A stretch of DNA of 64,000 bases from Aculops lycopersici (taxonomy: Eukaryota; Arthropoda; Arachnida; Trombidiformes; Eriophyidae). The notes beneath the pieces are model-generated. The model ran no database searches and was not told the origin of the DNA. It saw nothing but the letters and a program-made list of their open reading frames with translations. The stretch's first letter is position 1. Every line of letters starts with the position of its first letter. The translations under genes were made by a program, and so were the position numbers. The stretch spans positions 1,434,505 to 1,498,504 of the forward strand of contig WNKI01000005.1 in assembly GCA_015350385.1 (NCBI GenBank), written 5' to 3'. Positions 21,154 to 32,529 of this stretch are shown piece by piece.

Positions 21154-24100
21154 TCAGTGCATGCTACTGATGCTATATTCATTAGTGTACTTTGTGCCTT
21201 CGCTGTCCCTCGACGAAATGTGCGTTGAGTATTCCTGACTGCTCATATCGTGAACAATCGGTCCACAGGTGGTTGGGTTGCAAAAGTGATCATGGACTTG
21301 CTTGAGATGCTGATGGTATTTTTTCAGCTTGTTGCCGTACTTCTTGTATCTCAGCTTGTACTTGTTGTAAATGCATTGGTCGGCCATGATTTGATTTAGT
21401 TTCTTCTCACACTCGCGATACATTTTTGCTTGTTCCCTAGTTATATTGGCATTTAGTCTTACTAAATTGGACTCGCTTATTCGTAGCTTCAAAGTGAGTT
21501 TCTCATTCTCTTTCTTTAGCGTTTCGATTAAGGTCTCAAGTCGCTTGGAATGTCTCCTTGACTCCTCAAGTTCGTAGATGTTAGCCACCTGTTGCGGATC
21601 GTCTTCAATGTTAGATTCTCCTTTCGATCCGATCTCCTCATAGCCACCACCTAGTGCCTTCTCAAGCTCTTGCTGCTTGCTGTACAATTTTGCCTCACTC
21701 TTTGTCAACTCAATGGACAATCGCTTGCTCTCCTGCTTGAATTGGTTGGCCTCATTTTTCAACTGTTCAATTAGTTTACCTACATTGTCTTTCTCGCTCA
21801 TTTCACGAGCTAGTCTAACTTCTGTTGTTTTGAGCTCCTTCTCTAACCTCTGCTTTTCTGCCTCGAGTAGGCCAATCCTTTGATCACGATCGTTTCGCAT
21901 AGACTCTAGTTTGTTCTCATATTCCAACTCTATTTTCATTAGCTCGTTTTGTTTCTTATCTAAAAGACTGGACTTCCGTATGAGATCTTCCTGGAGAAAA
22001 CGCAACTCCTTTGCAGCTTGGTCAGCTTGTTGCTCGTTCTTCACTTGTAATTGATTGACTATCTCTTTGTAGGCTATCTCTTTGCCCTTGAGGGTGTTGA
22101 GAAGATTTCTGGCTCGCTTCTCGCTTCTTTGGAGATTGAATTGTAAAATCTCAGCCGTCTCACGTTTGTCGTCAAGCTCCAACGCTAGCTCGTTGGCGAG
22201 CCTTCGCTGCTCATTGCACGATTCCTGCAACTTGTCGATCTCTTCTTGATTGCTCTGCTCAATTTGCTCTTGTTCCTGTTGCAAGACTTCAAGACGCCGA
22301 CGGAGCTTCTCGTATTTGCTCCGACTTTCATCTAAATGCATCTTCAGCTCGTCGATTTCATTCAAACAGTTGAACTTTTCTTCCTTGAGAGTCTTGATTA
22401 CCAGATTCTGTGGCTCATTCAAAAGACGCTCCAAGTCTCGTTCAAAGTTTTTTGCTCTCTCCTTAAGTCTATTCGTCTCAGTTTCGTGCAACTTTACCTG
22501 ATCGGCAAGCTTCTCCTGGAATTGGAGCATAGTTTGCGAGTTGGTTACGCGCTCTCGAACAAGTTGCTGCTCGACGGTGGTAATTTGATCGCGTAATTGC
22601 TGGCGCTCGAGCTCATAAAGTTGATGTTGCTTCTCTTGGACGGACTCGAATTCGGCTCTAAGTTTTGATTCGACTATACTGTTGATTTGTGCTTTGAGCT
22701 GATCTATCAGCCGATCTTTTTCCTTGACAGTTTCATTGACCACCTCCAATTCGCTATCCTTCTTAACCTTTATCTTGTGCGCTAACTCTAAAGCCTCAAC
22801 GAGTTCTTGTTGCTGGTGGAGGTAATCATTTTGTAATTCCTTCAGATACTTTTGCATCGAAATAAGATTCTGTCGCCTACTTTGGCTACACTGTCGCTCG
22901 ACAGACAACAGGTGTCTCAATATGGACAATTTCTGTAAGTTCTCGTCCTGTTTGGCTTGTTTCTGTTCTTGAGCATCAACTTCCTCCTCACCCTCCTCCT
23001 CAAGTTCGTCAATCTTGTGCAAATCCTTCTGTTCTCGCTCTTGATGTTTTAAGTGGACTGCAGGTTCCATAGATGAAAACTCTCCAAATATAGATTCTTT
23101 TGCCCGGCGGTCAACTGTGCTTTCCTGATCCTCGACTACTACGTCGTCCTCGTTGGCAAAAATATCAGTACTAAAGGAGGTCTGAGTGTCAATGTTGACG
23201 TAACGAGATACTTCAATTGCTTTGTGTTCGTAAAAACTCTGGTTTGGATCGAATTCATTGCTTGTGTGATCATCGTGACTTGAGTCATATAGTTGGTCTC
23301 GCTCAATGCTCTCATCGATGTTAGGAGTCTCTTTTCTCGTAAGTCGATCTTGATCCTGAGACTCTCGGTCGAGATCCACAAAGTTTCTCGACCTAAACAA
23401 CCCGTTTGATTGAGGCGCTTGCCCGGAGTTGTCCGTCATGTTTATTGCCTATAGATTGCGTATGACATTGAGAAATCTACTTCTTAAGTAAAAAAGTTGG
23501 TTGAATTGAATAAAAGTGTCCATGTATCACAGGGTTAAATATTGAGTTGAAAAATAAATGAGAGATTCGATAACGTGAAAGAGAGTAGGTTGAGGAAGTT
23601 TCGCAACATAAACAAAAGTTGCATCTTTCGCACGCCTCCACCGCAAACGGCGGCAGCAGCAACTCGTGCCGCTCGCTGCAGATTTTACACTGCAAAAACA
23701 AGTTTCCTTTCGAACAAGAGCAACTCGTTGTTGCCATGGGAACGCGGCATAAACTTGAAATTCCCATTGGATTCTGTGATTAGCCAGAGCGAATGTGGCA
23801 TCACTCTGATCGCATCAGTCGCCCAGTGGTTTACTCATCAAGCAAACTATCTGCGCTCGTCAGGTGGAAAAGATCTCGCAGAAAAATGCATTAGAGCGGA
23901 GAGTTTGGTTGGCTGACGTGACGCAACATGAGACTGGCAGACTGTGTGGTTTGTTGACATGCCAGACGAAGGAATCGTCTGTTGAGCATTCAGTCCAGAG
24001 ACAAAACTCGAACGTTAAAAACAAAGCAAAACAAAGGGCGGCGAGCGAGTGGCACTTGTTTGCTCGCAGGGTCACCTGTTTGATTAATGATGCCAGTGTC

Positions 24101-24721
24101 AATGTTTCAACTGATGTGCTACTGCCGGCGCCGCCACTAAGCTTCACTTGATATGAACTTCGAAGGTTAACAATCGCAGGTGAGTGGCTGCGATCATTGA
24201 ATTGAATTCTCGAGTGGCGCACCAACAGCGAGCGACTTTGAGAGAGAAATGAATGTTTAAGAATCTGTCAATGGGACTGCCGTTTGCGATTATCCTGATT
24301 GCCGGCGGAAAACAAAGAGACTGGTGGGCACTAGAATTTTGTTTGCAGAAGTGGAGGCTCCAAAATACAAGCGCCGGCCGCTGCCGCGACCGAATGAGAT
24401 ATTGAAGATGATTTATTGTGATTTGCCAGAGGAGTTGGTGGCAGTCGTTGAGGCGGCAAGTGAAAAATGAATATTTAACCTCACCTGTTGATGATGCCGC
24501 CACTCTGGCTTCGGTTTCATCTCCGCTAACCATTCATCGATCGACTTCATTGGCTCTAGCACCCGATTGACACTTTGGGGCGCCCAAAGGGGAGCCGACT
24601 CGCGAGTCAGAGCCGGAGTTGCAGGTAGACTGTTGCTTCTGCTGCTTCTACTGCTGCTGCTGCTGCTGCTGCTGCTCATGTTAATGTCGTATAACCAAAT
24701 TCCTCGTCTGTTTTCCTGCAT
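21154..24721 (-). CDS. Long coiled-coil protein, probable two-exon gene; centrosome or cilium candidate
   Basis: The main exon, 23448-21154, encodes a 761-residue frame from its own ATG at 23439. Residues about 150-690 are almost continuous heptad-type coiled coil (many E/K/Q/L). A short C-terminal Cys/His-containing tail follows (HDHFCNPTTCGPIVHD). A second exon at 24721-24485 encodes 79 residues (MSSSSSS..., LPATPALTRESAPLWAPQ, KSIDEWLAEMKPKPEWR) and ends at CAACAG|GTGAGG. Joined to an acceptor CTATAG before 23448, it keeps phase 0 and gives 843 residues. The start at 23439 may serve a second promoter. The family was not identified; a CEP152/Asterless-like centriolar protein is one possibility. 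A full-consensus RFX X-box 290 bases upstream of 23439 supports a ciliary or centriolar role. That role is inferred. Confidence 0.7.
23730..23743. promoter_or_regulatory. RFX X-box (GTTGCCATGGGAAC)
   Basis: All positions match the RFX/DAF-19 X-box consensus RYYNYY-AT-RRNRAC with the standard 2-base spacer. It lies 290 bases upstream of the ATG at 23439, inside the predicted first intron or alternative promoter of the coiled-coil gene. RFX factors drive ciliary genes through such sites, and an RFX gene is present at 36.5-39.5 kb. Confidence 0.6.
24651..24676. repeat. CTG/AGC triplet tract (poly-Ser coding)
   Basis: An uninterrupted CTG tract on the plus strand; read on the minus strand it encodes a Ser run near the N-terminus of the coiled-coil protein's first exon. 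Confidence 0.8.
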
Positions 24722-24916
24722 TGGACTTGTGCTCTAGCCGCCGCTGCCGCCGCCGCTGCCACTCAAAGGCGACTGTCTCTTAGGTTAGCCGCCGCTCTGC
24801 GGCTGCTGACCGCTAACACATCGCCCGCTAGGGACAAGCAACGAGCGTCCAATGTTGTGCGTCTGCGCAGCGGGACGCGTCCGCTCCACGCCCACTCGAA
24901 GCCAACAAACCAGAGG

Positions 24917-24923
24917 TATAAAA
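24917..24923 (+). promoter_or_regulatory. TATA box of the Pax gene
   Basis: TATAAAA, followed about 30 bases later by a pyrimidine-containing probable start region (near 24945) and then by the first in-frame ATG at 25055. It lies about 195 bases from the start codon of the divergent coiled-coil gene, so the two genes appear to share a bidirectional promoter. An ATG at 25014 in another frame opens an overlapping upstream reading frame of about 57 codons, which could dampen translation. Confidence 0.6.
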
Positions 24924-25054
24924 CTCCGGCGGAGACCAAATTTCCAATTCTTTTTGCTTCGCGTATTGATCAAGCAACCAGAGAAATAAGACGCACAAGT
25001 AGAATAAAAACATATGAACACCAACAGCAACAGATTCACCAGCACCAGCACCAA

Positions 25055-28000
25055 ATGCACCATCAACACCAAATGCACCACCACAACCCTTACGCAACGG
25101 CGGGCCAGCAACTCCAGCAAACAATGGCCGCCGTTGTGGGCCACCCTCAAATGTTGTGGCACGGCCAGGGTCGGTGCAACCAGCTAGGCGGAAGCTTCAT
25201 CAACGGACGCCCGCTGCCCATGGCCAAGAGGAAGCAGATAGTTGAGTTGCACGAGGCTGGCACGCGCCCCTGTCAAATCAGCAGGTTGCTCAAGGTGTCG
25301 CATGGATGCGTGTCGAAGATTTTAAATAGATACCAGGAAACCGGAAGCATTGATCCCGGAATAATTGGCGGAAGCAAGAAGAAGAAGGCGGCGGCCGCGT
25401 TGGCCCAAGCGGCGGGCCAAACTAGAGCGCAAATAAGAGGCGAAGTTTCACAGGTGAGCCAAACGAGACAGCGATCAGTGGACAGCTCGATTTGCGTCAA
25501 GAGCATCGAGCCTAACGAGTCCACAACTCACCAGATAGCAACAACGAACTCCATGTCTCTAGGTCACCAGCAGCACAATAATCACCATAGTAATATCCAC
25601 CACAACCAGCATCATCATCATAATCAGCAGCAGCAGGTGGCTAGTGTCGCGAATGCCGCTGTTGCCGCGGCAGTAGCAAACTTTCCCGTCGCCAGCTACA
25701 ACCACCACAACCACCAACAGCATCATCATCATCAGCAGCAGCAGCACTGGCAACAACAGCAACAACATCAGCACCAACAACAGGTGGCTCACCAACAAAA
25801 CGTCTACGACTATTACAACCACCAACGTCGCCACCATCCCTATGCCGCCCACTATGCCGCGAGGGTCGTCGGCGCAACCGAGCACCAGTTACCCGCCTCA
25901 ACTGTGGACCAGCTCTACCCTCACCACGGCCACGCCCACCAACAAACCCACCACCAGCAGCAGCAGCAGCAACAACAGAGTGCCGCTGCGGCGGCGGCCG
26001 CCGCCGCTGTAGCGGTCTACACAAATAGCTCGGCAAATTACCACAACCACCAATACTCACTGCCTGTGCACCACGAGCCACCGGCGGTTTCGCACCAAGC
26101 TCAGAACCTATATCAAGTCGACGAGAGCAGCGCGGCCATCTCAGCCACGAGCCACACAACAACCCGCAGTCCCGTTGTGGCTAGTCACTATGAGCACCAG
26201 GAGCAAGCCCAAATCAACCAGACGCCGGCCATAAGCCAGCAATTTAACCTCATGGCCGTTACGCGAGCTGGAGCCTACGCAAATCCTTCAACAATAGCGA
26301 CCTCAACCACGGTTACGGGATCAGCAAGTGAGCAGCAACTTAATCAAGGTAAGTGTTGCGTTCAATTGACTTTGGGTGCGCGGTGAACGGTGCGCATGGA
26401 GCGCCACTCCTGCACCACATCACACGGTGAGACAAGATGATCAATTGTGAGAGAGTTTGCAGTTTGCTTGGTTGTATTAAAGTCGAGCGGCAATAATTTT
26501 TCAAATTTAACCAGACCATTAGTTGGCTGCCCTTTTAGTTTCGGAAAGTTTCATTTCAGTGTGCGCATATAAACTCCGCTAAATTTCTATAAAAGTTTCT
26601 CGTTCACATTTCCGATTTGCTGCTGCTGCTGCTGCCGCTCGTCTATATATCAGGCGATTAAATGTCAGCGAGGAAAAGTGACGACAGCTACAACAATCAA
26701 TTCATTCATGAGATTTGTAACTGGAAGTTGTTTTTCTATTCCTCCCTCCACGCGACTTGCGATAATCTTCTCCGCTTCCTCCTTTTGCCAAGTGAATGAA
26801 GGTTAGCGAGTCATTCAGCAAAACCAACCAAAACTTGTGCCCGTCTGATTCTGATTCTGATCCAAATTCGAATTCTGACTCCGATTCCGATTCCAGTTGC
26901 TCATTTGGACCGGATCCATTTTGGTTGCTCGCTAGTCGCGAATCGATTGCGAGACTCGAGGATGAATCGGGCGGCACACGCGCAAACATTTTCCCTCACT
27001 TCCTCTCTGTTTTCCTAACATTTTAACATTGATTTCACCACAAACTACGACGACTACGACCACGATGAGAGACGAACGTCGATGTGATCGGCGAAATGCG
27101 TTACGCGTCATGGCTAATTAGTGGCTAGCGGCCGGCCGGTTGGTCGGCCGAGAGGAAGCGCCGACTTTTGGGCTGGCTTGTCGTGGATCGTTGTGTTGCA
27201 GTTTGCTCTCTTTGAATTGTCAGAAATCTGGCATTCAAATCGAATGGGAGGCAACATGATCCGAGCTATCGATAGGTAGGTACTCTCATTTTAACTTGTG
27301 AATGGGAGCAACCAAAGGCGATAACAGGAGCAGAGCGCGACATTCGACGCAGCAGTTTGATGGTTTGCGGAGTTTTGTTGTTGTTGCTGTTGCTGTTGTG
27401 GGTTGAGAAACTCGAGAGCAAAGTGAGTGGCTTCGTGGTGGCCAACAAGAGCGACAACAAACGAGGGACGCCGATGACTTTTCACTGCTCTTGCAATAGA
27501 ATCGCATCCACCCAAGAAACTCGACGACAACTGGAGCAACACGCGCGCCTATTGTGCCCCGGCCAACAAACGTCGACCACCGACCCCAAGCGAGGCCAGA
27601 GACGACTGCAATAGGTAGGCAAAACCACAAACACAACCACCGGCTCCTTAAGAGAGTAACTCGCGCCTACGACCCATCGACTGGCCAAGCGGCGGAATCA
27701 ATTGTGTGTGCAAAATTGTGTTATGTTGTTGTTATCCCGAATCTCTAAAGCAACTAAGGCGACCTAAGGAGCGAGAGCAATAAGGTACAGTCATTTGAAT
27801 CATCAATTGGATCGGCCGGCGTCATCAACTTTGCGCTCAGTTCAAAGCCAACTGCCAACTGCGCGAGTTGGCAACAATACGAGCGCCAGTTAGGTGGTCG
27901 CTCTCGTTGTTTGTGCCTCTAAATGTCCATTTGTAACTTCCACCTTCGAAAGCCTCCATCCATTCCACTCCTCCAGCCGCCAGACTGACGTGTGAATGGG

Positions 28001-30855
28001 CAAGTTGGCAGAAGCGGCGGCGGCGACGGCGGCAAAAAGTCTACCAACTTCATCTCCAAGGGGAAAGGGACATCGCTTATGAGCAACGCGCGCCAATCGA
28101 CTGATGAATATTCAGGTAAAAATGTTTGTGATTTATTCTCGCACAACAACAGCAACGACAACAACAACAACAACAGCAACAGCAACAACAACAACAACAA
28201 CAACATTGAGTTCAACTTGACTGTCATTGTTGCTTGTAACTTTAGTCGCCTGTTGACTAACGCATTTGTTCGCTGAAATAATTTGCGGCCACACAAACGG
28301 ACTCCTCTCGCATTCACGAGAAAAGAAACCACCTCGACGACACCGACCACCGCCGCCGCCAAATGATCACGAGCAGTCCTCACCTCGAAACCACCTCTCG
28401 CCGGCCAACTCAAAGGTGATTCAATTTAATTTTTCTCTCTCAGTTTCGTTCAATGGAATGGCGACGCGCGCGAAGGCAAATAACTAAAATTCGTGTTGCT
28501 GTCGTGTGATCTCATTTGTTGCTGTCAAATGAGGAGAGACGAGTTGAGTGAACCTGAGATGTGAGCAGTGGTGTCAGTATCGGTATCAGTAGCAGTAGCA
28601 GTAGCAACAAAGGATCTAGCAACTTGGACTCCCACTGACTTTGAAAGTGACTCTCTTTGCCCAAATGACACTCAACTTTTTGTTCATATGCGACCAACAA
28701 GACGACGAATACGCAACAAACTTCTTTGAGTCTCTGGGCGTCGCCGCCGCCGCCACCAAATTGAAATCCGATTATAGGCTCGCAGTGGATTAGCTCCACT
28801 TTCTATCCTTTTAAACTTTGACATTCGAGAGGGAAAACATCGGCATCGACCTTTAGCCTCTCGGGCGCCCGGCTTAGTGGTTGCCGTCAATGTGATCGAC
28901 ACTTGGGTGCCGCTTTAGCTGACTTTACCTGGCAGCGACGCGACAATGCTAACTGTTGCTTGTTTCGCACGCCAGAGAAGAGACTAGCCACGAGACGACG
29001 AAACAACGACGACGAAACTTTCGGCTTGCAAACAACTTTCGCTTGGAAAGAGTCAAAAGGTAGCGACAGTCTGTCGGTTAGTTGCGGCTCAGTGTCTCCC
29101 TATTAGCGAGCGATAATAAACAGGCGACCATCGGCCCGAACGAAGCACAAGTGGTTGCCACAAGTTGAGGGCGCGTCGTGGAGGAAACCACTCACCTGGT
29201 CGCACTAACCAGGTGCAAGGCCGAACACACTACTGTGTGTCAGGCGGCCAACAATCGGCCATCGTGGTCGTGGTCATCGCGTCTATGTAAAATCAAACCG
29301 GCTGAAATGTGTTTGCAAACATCCTCCGCATCCTCGTGTCGTTGTATCGACACAAATTTGCTCCCGTCCGCAGCGACAATCGCCCGTCGACTAGCGGCGC
29401 ACCCACTTTTAATTGAATGCCCAAAGTGGGCTGTTTCAGCAGCCGACTTTTCCCCTTGGCTCTCGCTCTCTGATTGCCGGCGGCGATTAGTCGTCAACAA
29501 TCAATACGACGACAGAGCAAACGATAAACTCGTCGTCAAGCAAACTGGGTGACGTTAACCTCTTGATTCTATTAATAAACACAAACAACATTCACACTGA
29601 CCACGAACTCTCTCCTCCTCTCCTTACCTTAACTTGACTTGATTTACCTGGCCGCGCGGAACAATAGAAGCACAAGCCGCCAATCAATTGCAAACAGCGA
29701 ACACGATTGCCTTTGCTGGCGTCCAAATGAAGGAGAGTGGTAGCTTGGAGCCGGAAGTGACGGGAAGCGTCGCGCGTCCCTCGAGCGGCTCGTTGGACGA
29801 GGGACACTCCAATGACCTGGACAGAAAGTCACTGGTGGCCTATCAAGTCCAGAGATCAGGGAAGTCCGATGCGCCTGTAGTTTGCGGCGGCGGCGACTCC
29901 TCGCCAACCATAAGCAGTGCGTCCACGAAGCACCGACGATCGCGCACTTCCTTCACTAGTGCCCAGATTGAGATACTCGAGCGCGAGTTTAGAAACTGCC
30001 AATATCCCGATATGCAAAAGCGAGAGGACCTCGCCAAGCTGACCAAGTTGACCGAGTCCCGAGTTCAGGTGAGTGGCACTCTTTTCTCATTACCTTCCAT
30101 GAACTGAGCTTGCTGTTTTCCTCTGACTTCAATTAACTAACCCATCGATCACCCTTGTCCCCGCTCTAACCATAATCCACTCGCAGGTCTGGTTCTCGAA
30201 TCGTCGAGCCAGAGATCGGAAGTCGGGTGCAGACAGCCACTCGTCCACTAATGGACCCACCACTACGGCGCCCCACACTCAGGCCCATTCGCCTACTTCG
30301 AGTTCGGGCGCAGCCACGCCCAGTCCGCTTACCGGACCGCAGGTGTCGAGTGTCCGTGGTAGCTACCCGGCCAGCTACCAGGATACTCAACAGCAGTCAC
30401 ATCAACACTTTCACCAGCACCATGAATCGCAGCAGCAACACCAACATTATCACTACTCACAAGTGGCTCAGCACCCCGACCAGCAGACGAGCGACAAAAG
30501 TGAGCATCAACCACCTAATTCGACGACAACAGCACCAACGGAACAGCAGCAATCGATCCAGTTGCACTCGACCACTGATCACTCGATGTCCACAGCCACA
30601 ACCGGATACGGCCTATATGAGCAGCAGCAGCACATCTCATATCAGCAACAGCAACAGCAGCAGCCCCGGCAGTTGGCGCCGTCGCAGCCACGGGAAGTCA
30701 ACCACAACCCAGGACACCAGCAGCACCTTCAAAGCCAACACCAAACTCATCTGCATTCGAACTCGATGCAGTCGGCCGACGCGGCCACCGCCGCCCTGGT
30801 CGCCGCCGCCTCGCACTACCAGAACCACCAACACTACCAACAGCAGCACTATTAG
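25055..30855 (+). CDS. Pax3/7-like homeobox gene with a half (PAI-only) paired domain
   Basis: Three exons are inferred: 25055-26348 (ends CAAG|GTAAGT), 29668-30068 (starts after AACAATAG, ends TTCAG|GTGAGT) and 30187-30855 (after CTCGCAG). Phases match (1, then 0) and the total of 2364 nt is a whole number of codons (787 residues). Residues about 38-107 are the PAI half of a paired domain (NQLGGSFINGRPLP; VSHGCVSKIL; RYQETGSI), closest to Pax3/7. The RED half is absent; Lys/Ala-rich sequence follows IGGSK. Residues about 519-578 are a paired-class homeodomain with Ser50 (RVQVWFSNRRARDRK) and the Q-V intron at homeodomain residue 46/47. Position 56, normally Trp, is Asp. The rest is rich in Gln, His and Asn. 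An alternative exon-2 acceptor (before 29698) is also in phase. The likely role, by family, is a segmentation or neural transcription factor. Confidence 0.9.
26349..29667 (+). other. Large first intron of the Pax gene
   Basis: 3.3 kb between donor GTAAGT (26349) and acceptor ACAATAG (29661-29667), in an otherwise intron-poor window. Short open frames occur on both strands without recognisable domains. It holds a TAATTA homeodomain-type site near 27116 and an AAC-rich tract (28142-28203). A size this unusual for the window suggests that the intron is kept for regulatory elements. Confidence 0.6.
28142..28203. repeat. Imperfect AAC triplet tract in the Pax intron
   Basis: AACAACAAC with AGC interruptions. 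It is intronic, so not a coding poly-Gln or poly-Asn run. Confidence 0.8.
30069..30186 (+). other. Homeodomain intron of the Pax gene
   Basis: 118 nt, donor GTGAGT and acceptor TCGCAG, phase 0. It splits the homeodomain between Gln46 and Val47, the insertion site known from many paired-class homeobox genes. Confidence 0.9.
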
Positions 30856-31008
30856 CGGTTCAGTGGTTGCGGTTTCCAGTTGTTGGTTTGGTCGCCCTTG
30901 CCCTTGCCCTTGCCCTGGCCCACTGAGCGACCATCGATTGATACTTTCAATTGTAATTTTAATCCAAAAACCGATGCTAACAGAAATAATAATAACAATA
31001 ATAATAGT

Positions 31009-31014
31009 AATAAA
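31009..31014 (+). terminator. Polyadenylation signal of the Pax gene
   Basis: AATAAA about 150 bases after the stop codon at 30855, within an AAT-rich 3'UTR. Confidence 0.65.
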
Positions 31015-32529
31015 GACATTCGAGTCTACATGGGGTTAATGAGCTCTTTCCATTGTTAAATGAAACAAAAGTATAGTGCACTAATTTGTCGACAGCAACA
31101 ACATGTAAAACTAAACTTCCGCCTCCAACTTTCTCACACCAAACTTTGCTCCAGTTGCCGGCGAACCAAATCCATGTCCTCCATCTAATTGGAAGCGAAT
31201 GCCTAGGAATAATTTCCACAACAACAAACTGCCACTGACTTGATGAGATTTGATAAGATAAAAAGTAACAACGAATCAACTCTCCCTTACCGTAACAACC
31301 TTGGGTGTCCCTTGTAATGTAATTAGATTGGATTCGAATGTGTCTCAAACTAATGTTTTGATTTTTCTGGTTCAATCGTCGCAAGCGGATCTGGTCGCTT
31401 CATTTGGATTTGTTACACTGTATTATAGTAAGTGGAGTTTGTTTGTTGTTGTATCTATCACTGATGTCGTCGCAGTCGCAGTCGCAGTCGTTGACTTCAA
31501 CTTCCAAAATCAATACTCTCAATTGTGATCTGGATTAAGAGATTAGCCATTTGAGAACCAGTAGCAAATTTGCTTTGGTTTGTTGGTCCAGTGGCAAAGG
31601 TAACGCCATTTACTCAGCCCCTCTACTGTAGGTGACACTTTTTCCGGCTACCATGCAGTCACACACTGGTTACGGTTCATGTTTTATGCTTATCCTCTCA
31701 ACCTCCGCCGCCATTGCCCATCAAAGTCTATGATTTGTCTAAACAAATCATACTCAAGGATCTCTGGTCTGGTCTTTGTTGTTTTTCAAATATACTGTTC
31801 GATTCATGCACGCCAATAATTCTCGCCAGCTAATCAGCTTAACTCTCCTAGCGATTCACTTACTTAGATGCGCTTTTCCAAGTTAATCGGGTTAAATATC
31901 GATACAAATTGAAGCTAGAGTTGAACCAATCGTAATAGGCGCATCCATGAGAGACCATATCGCACCGCTTTGTTACTAAATTTCACGCGTAGGAGGTATT
32001 TCTGTTTTTTTTGTCGTCGACATTTGGGCGCCGAGTAGCGAAATGATACTCTTCTCACTAGACCGGATATGCACTCCGCCCAGGTGAGCGTTGGTTTTCT
32101 TTTTTTGTACAGCGCATATATGCTGCTACTAAATTAGGTTTCTCTCGAAATGTTTATTTAACCAGGTTATGCGTAACTCATCTTGTCTTTTCCTGAGACC
32201 GAATCTCAACTTTCGGCGTCATTATGAACTAACATAGATCCTAGATATCTCGATACAATGACGATGACCAAAACCCTTGATTGATCTAACGAGCAACTCA
32301 GAGAGATTCTATACAGCAACAGAGATGCTGCCTCTGGATGTCTACAAAAGGCTAGCCGAATCAAGCTAAACCACATGTCAAGATTCGTAGGACTGCTGAC
32401 GGCAACTCCACAGGTGACTAGGGAACGAAAATGGCAACAATCTTCAACTGTACGCGAAGAGTGTAAGAACTTTGAATCAGTAAAAGTCATAACTAGCTCG
32501 TATTCATGAATCTAAATTTAGTTTAATAT
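31015..32529. other. Intergenic region between Pax and RINT1
   Basis: No gene is recognised. A GCAGTC hexamer repeat lies at 31468-31489. Two T-runs (near 31999 and 32100) could end Pol III transcripts, but no recognisable small-RNA gene precedes them. Minus-strand frames were searched by eye for the missing C-terminal third of RINT1 and none was found. Confidence 0.4.

Noticed and set aside
24857..25054. N-terminal extension of the Pax frame from a GTG at 24857
   Set aside because: The segment contains the TATA box and has no ATG; the first in-frame ATG is at 25055.
25453..25459. Alternative donor CACAG|GTGAGC just after the PAI domain
   Set aside because: It is phase 0 and would not join in frame to the homeodomain exon, which needs phase 1; the donor at 26348 does.
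31940..32110. Possible small RNA ahead of T-runs
   Set aside because: No recognisable box A/B, Sm site or fold was found by eye.
32206..32490. 94-codon minus-strand frame as the missing RINT1 C-terminus
   Set aside because: Its sequence shows no RINT1 motifs and no suitable splice pair was found.
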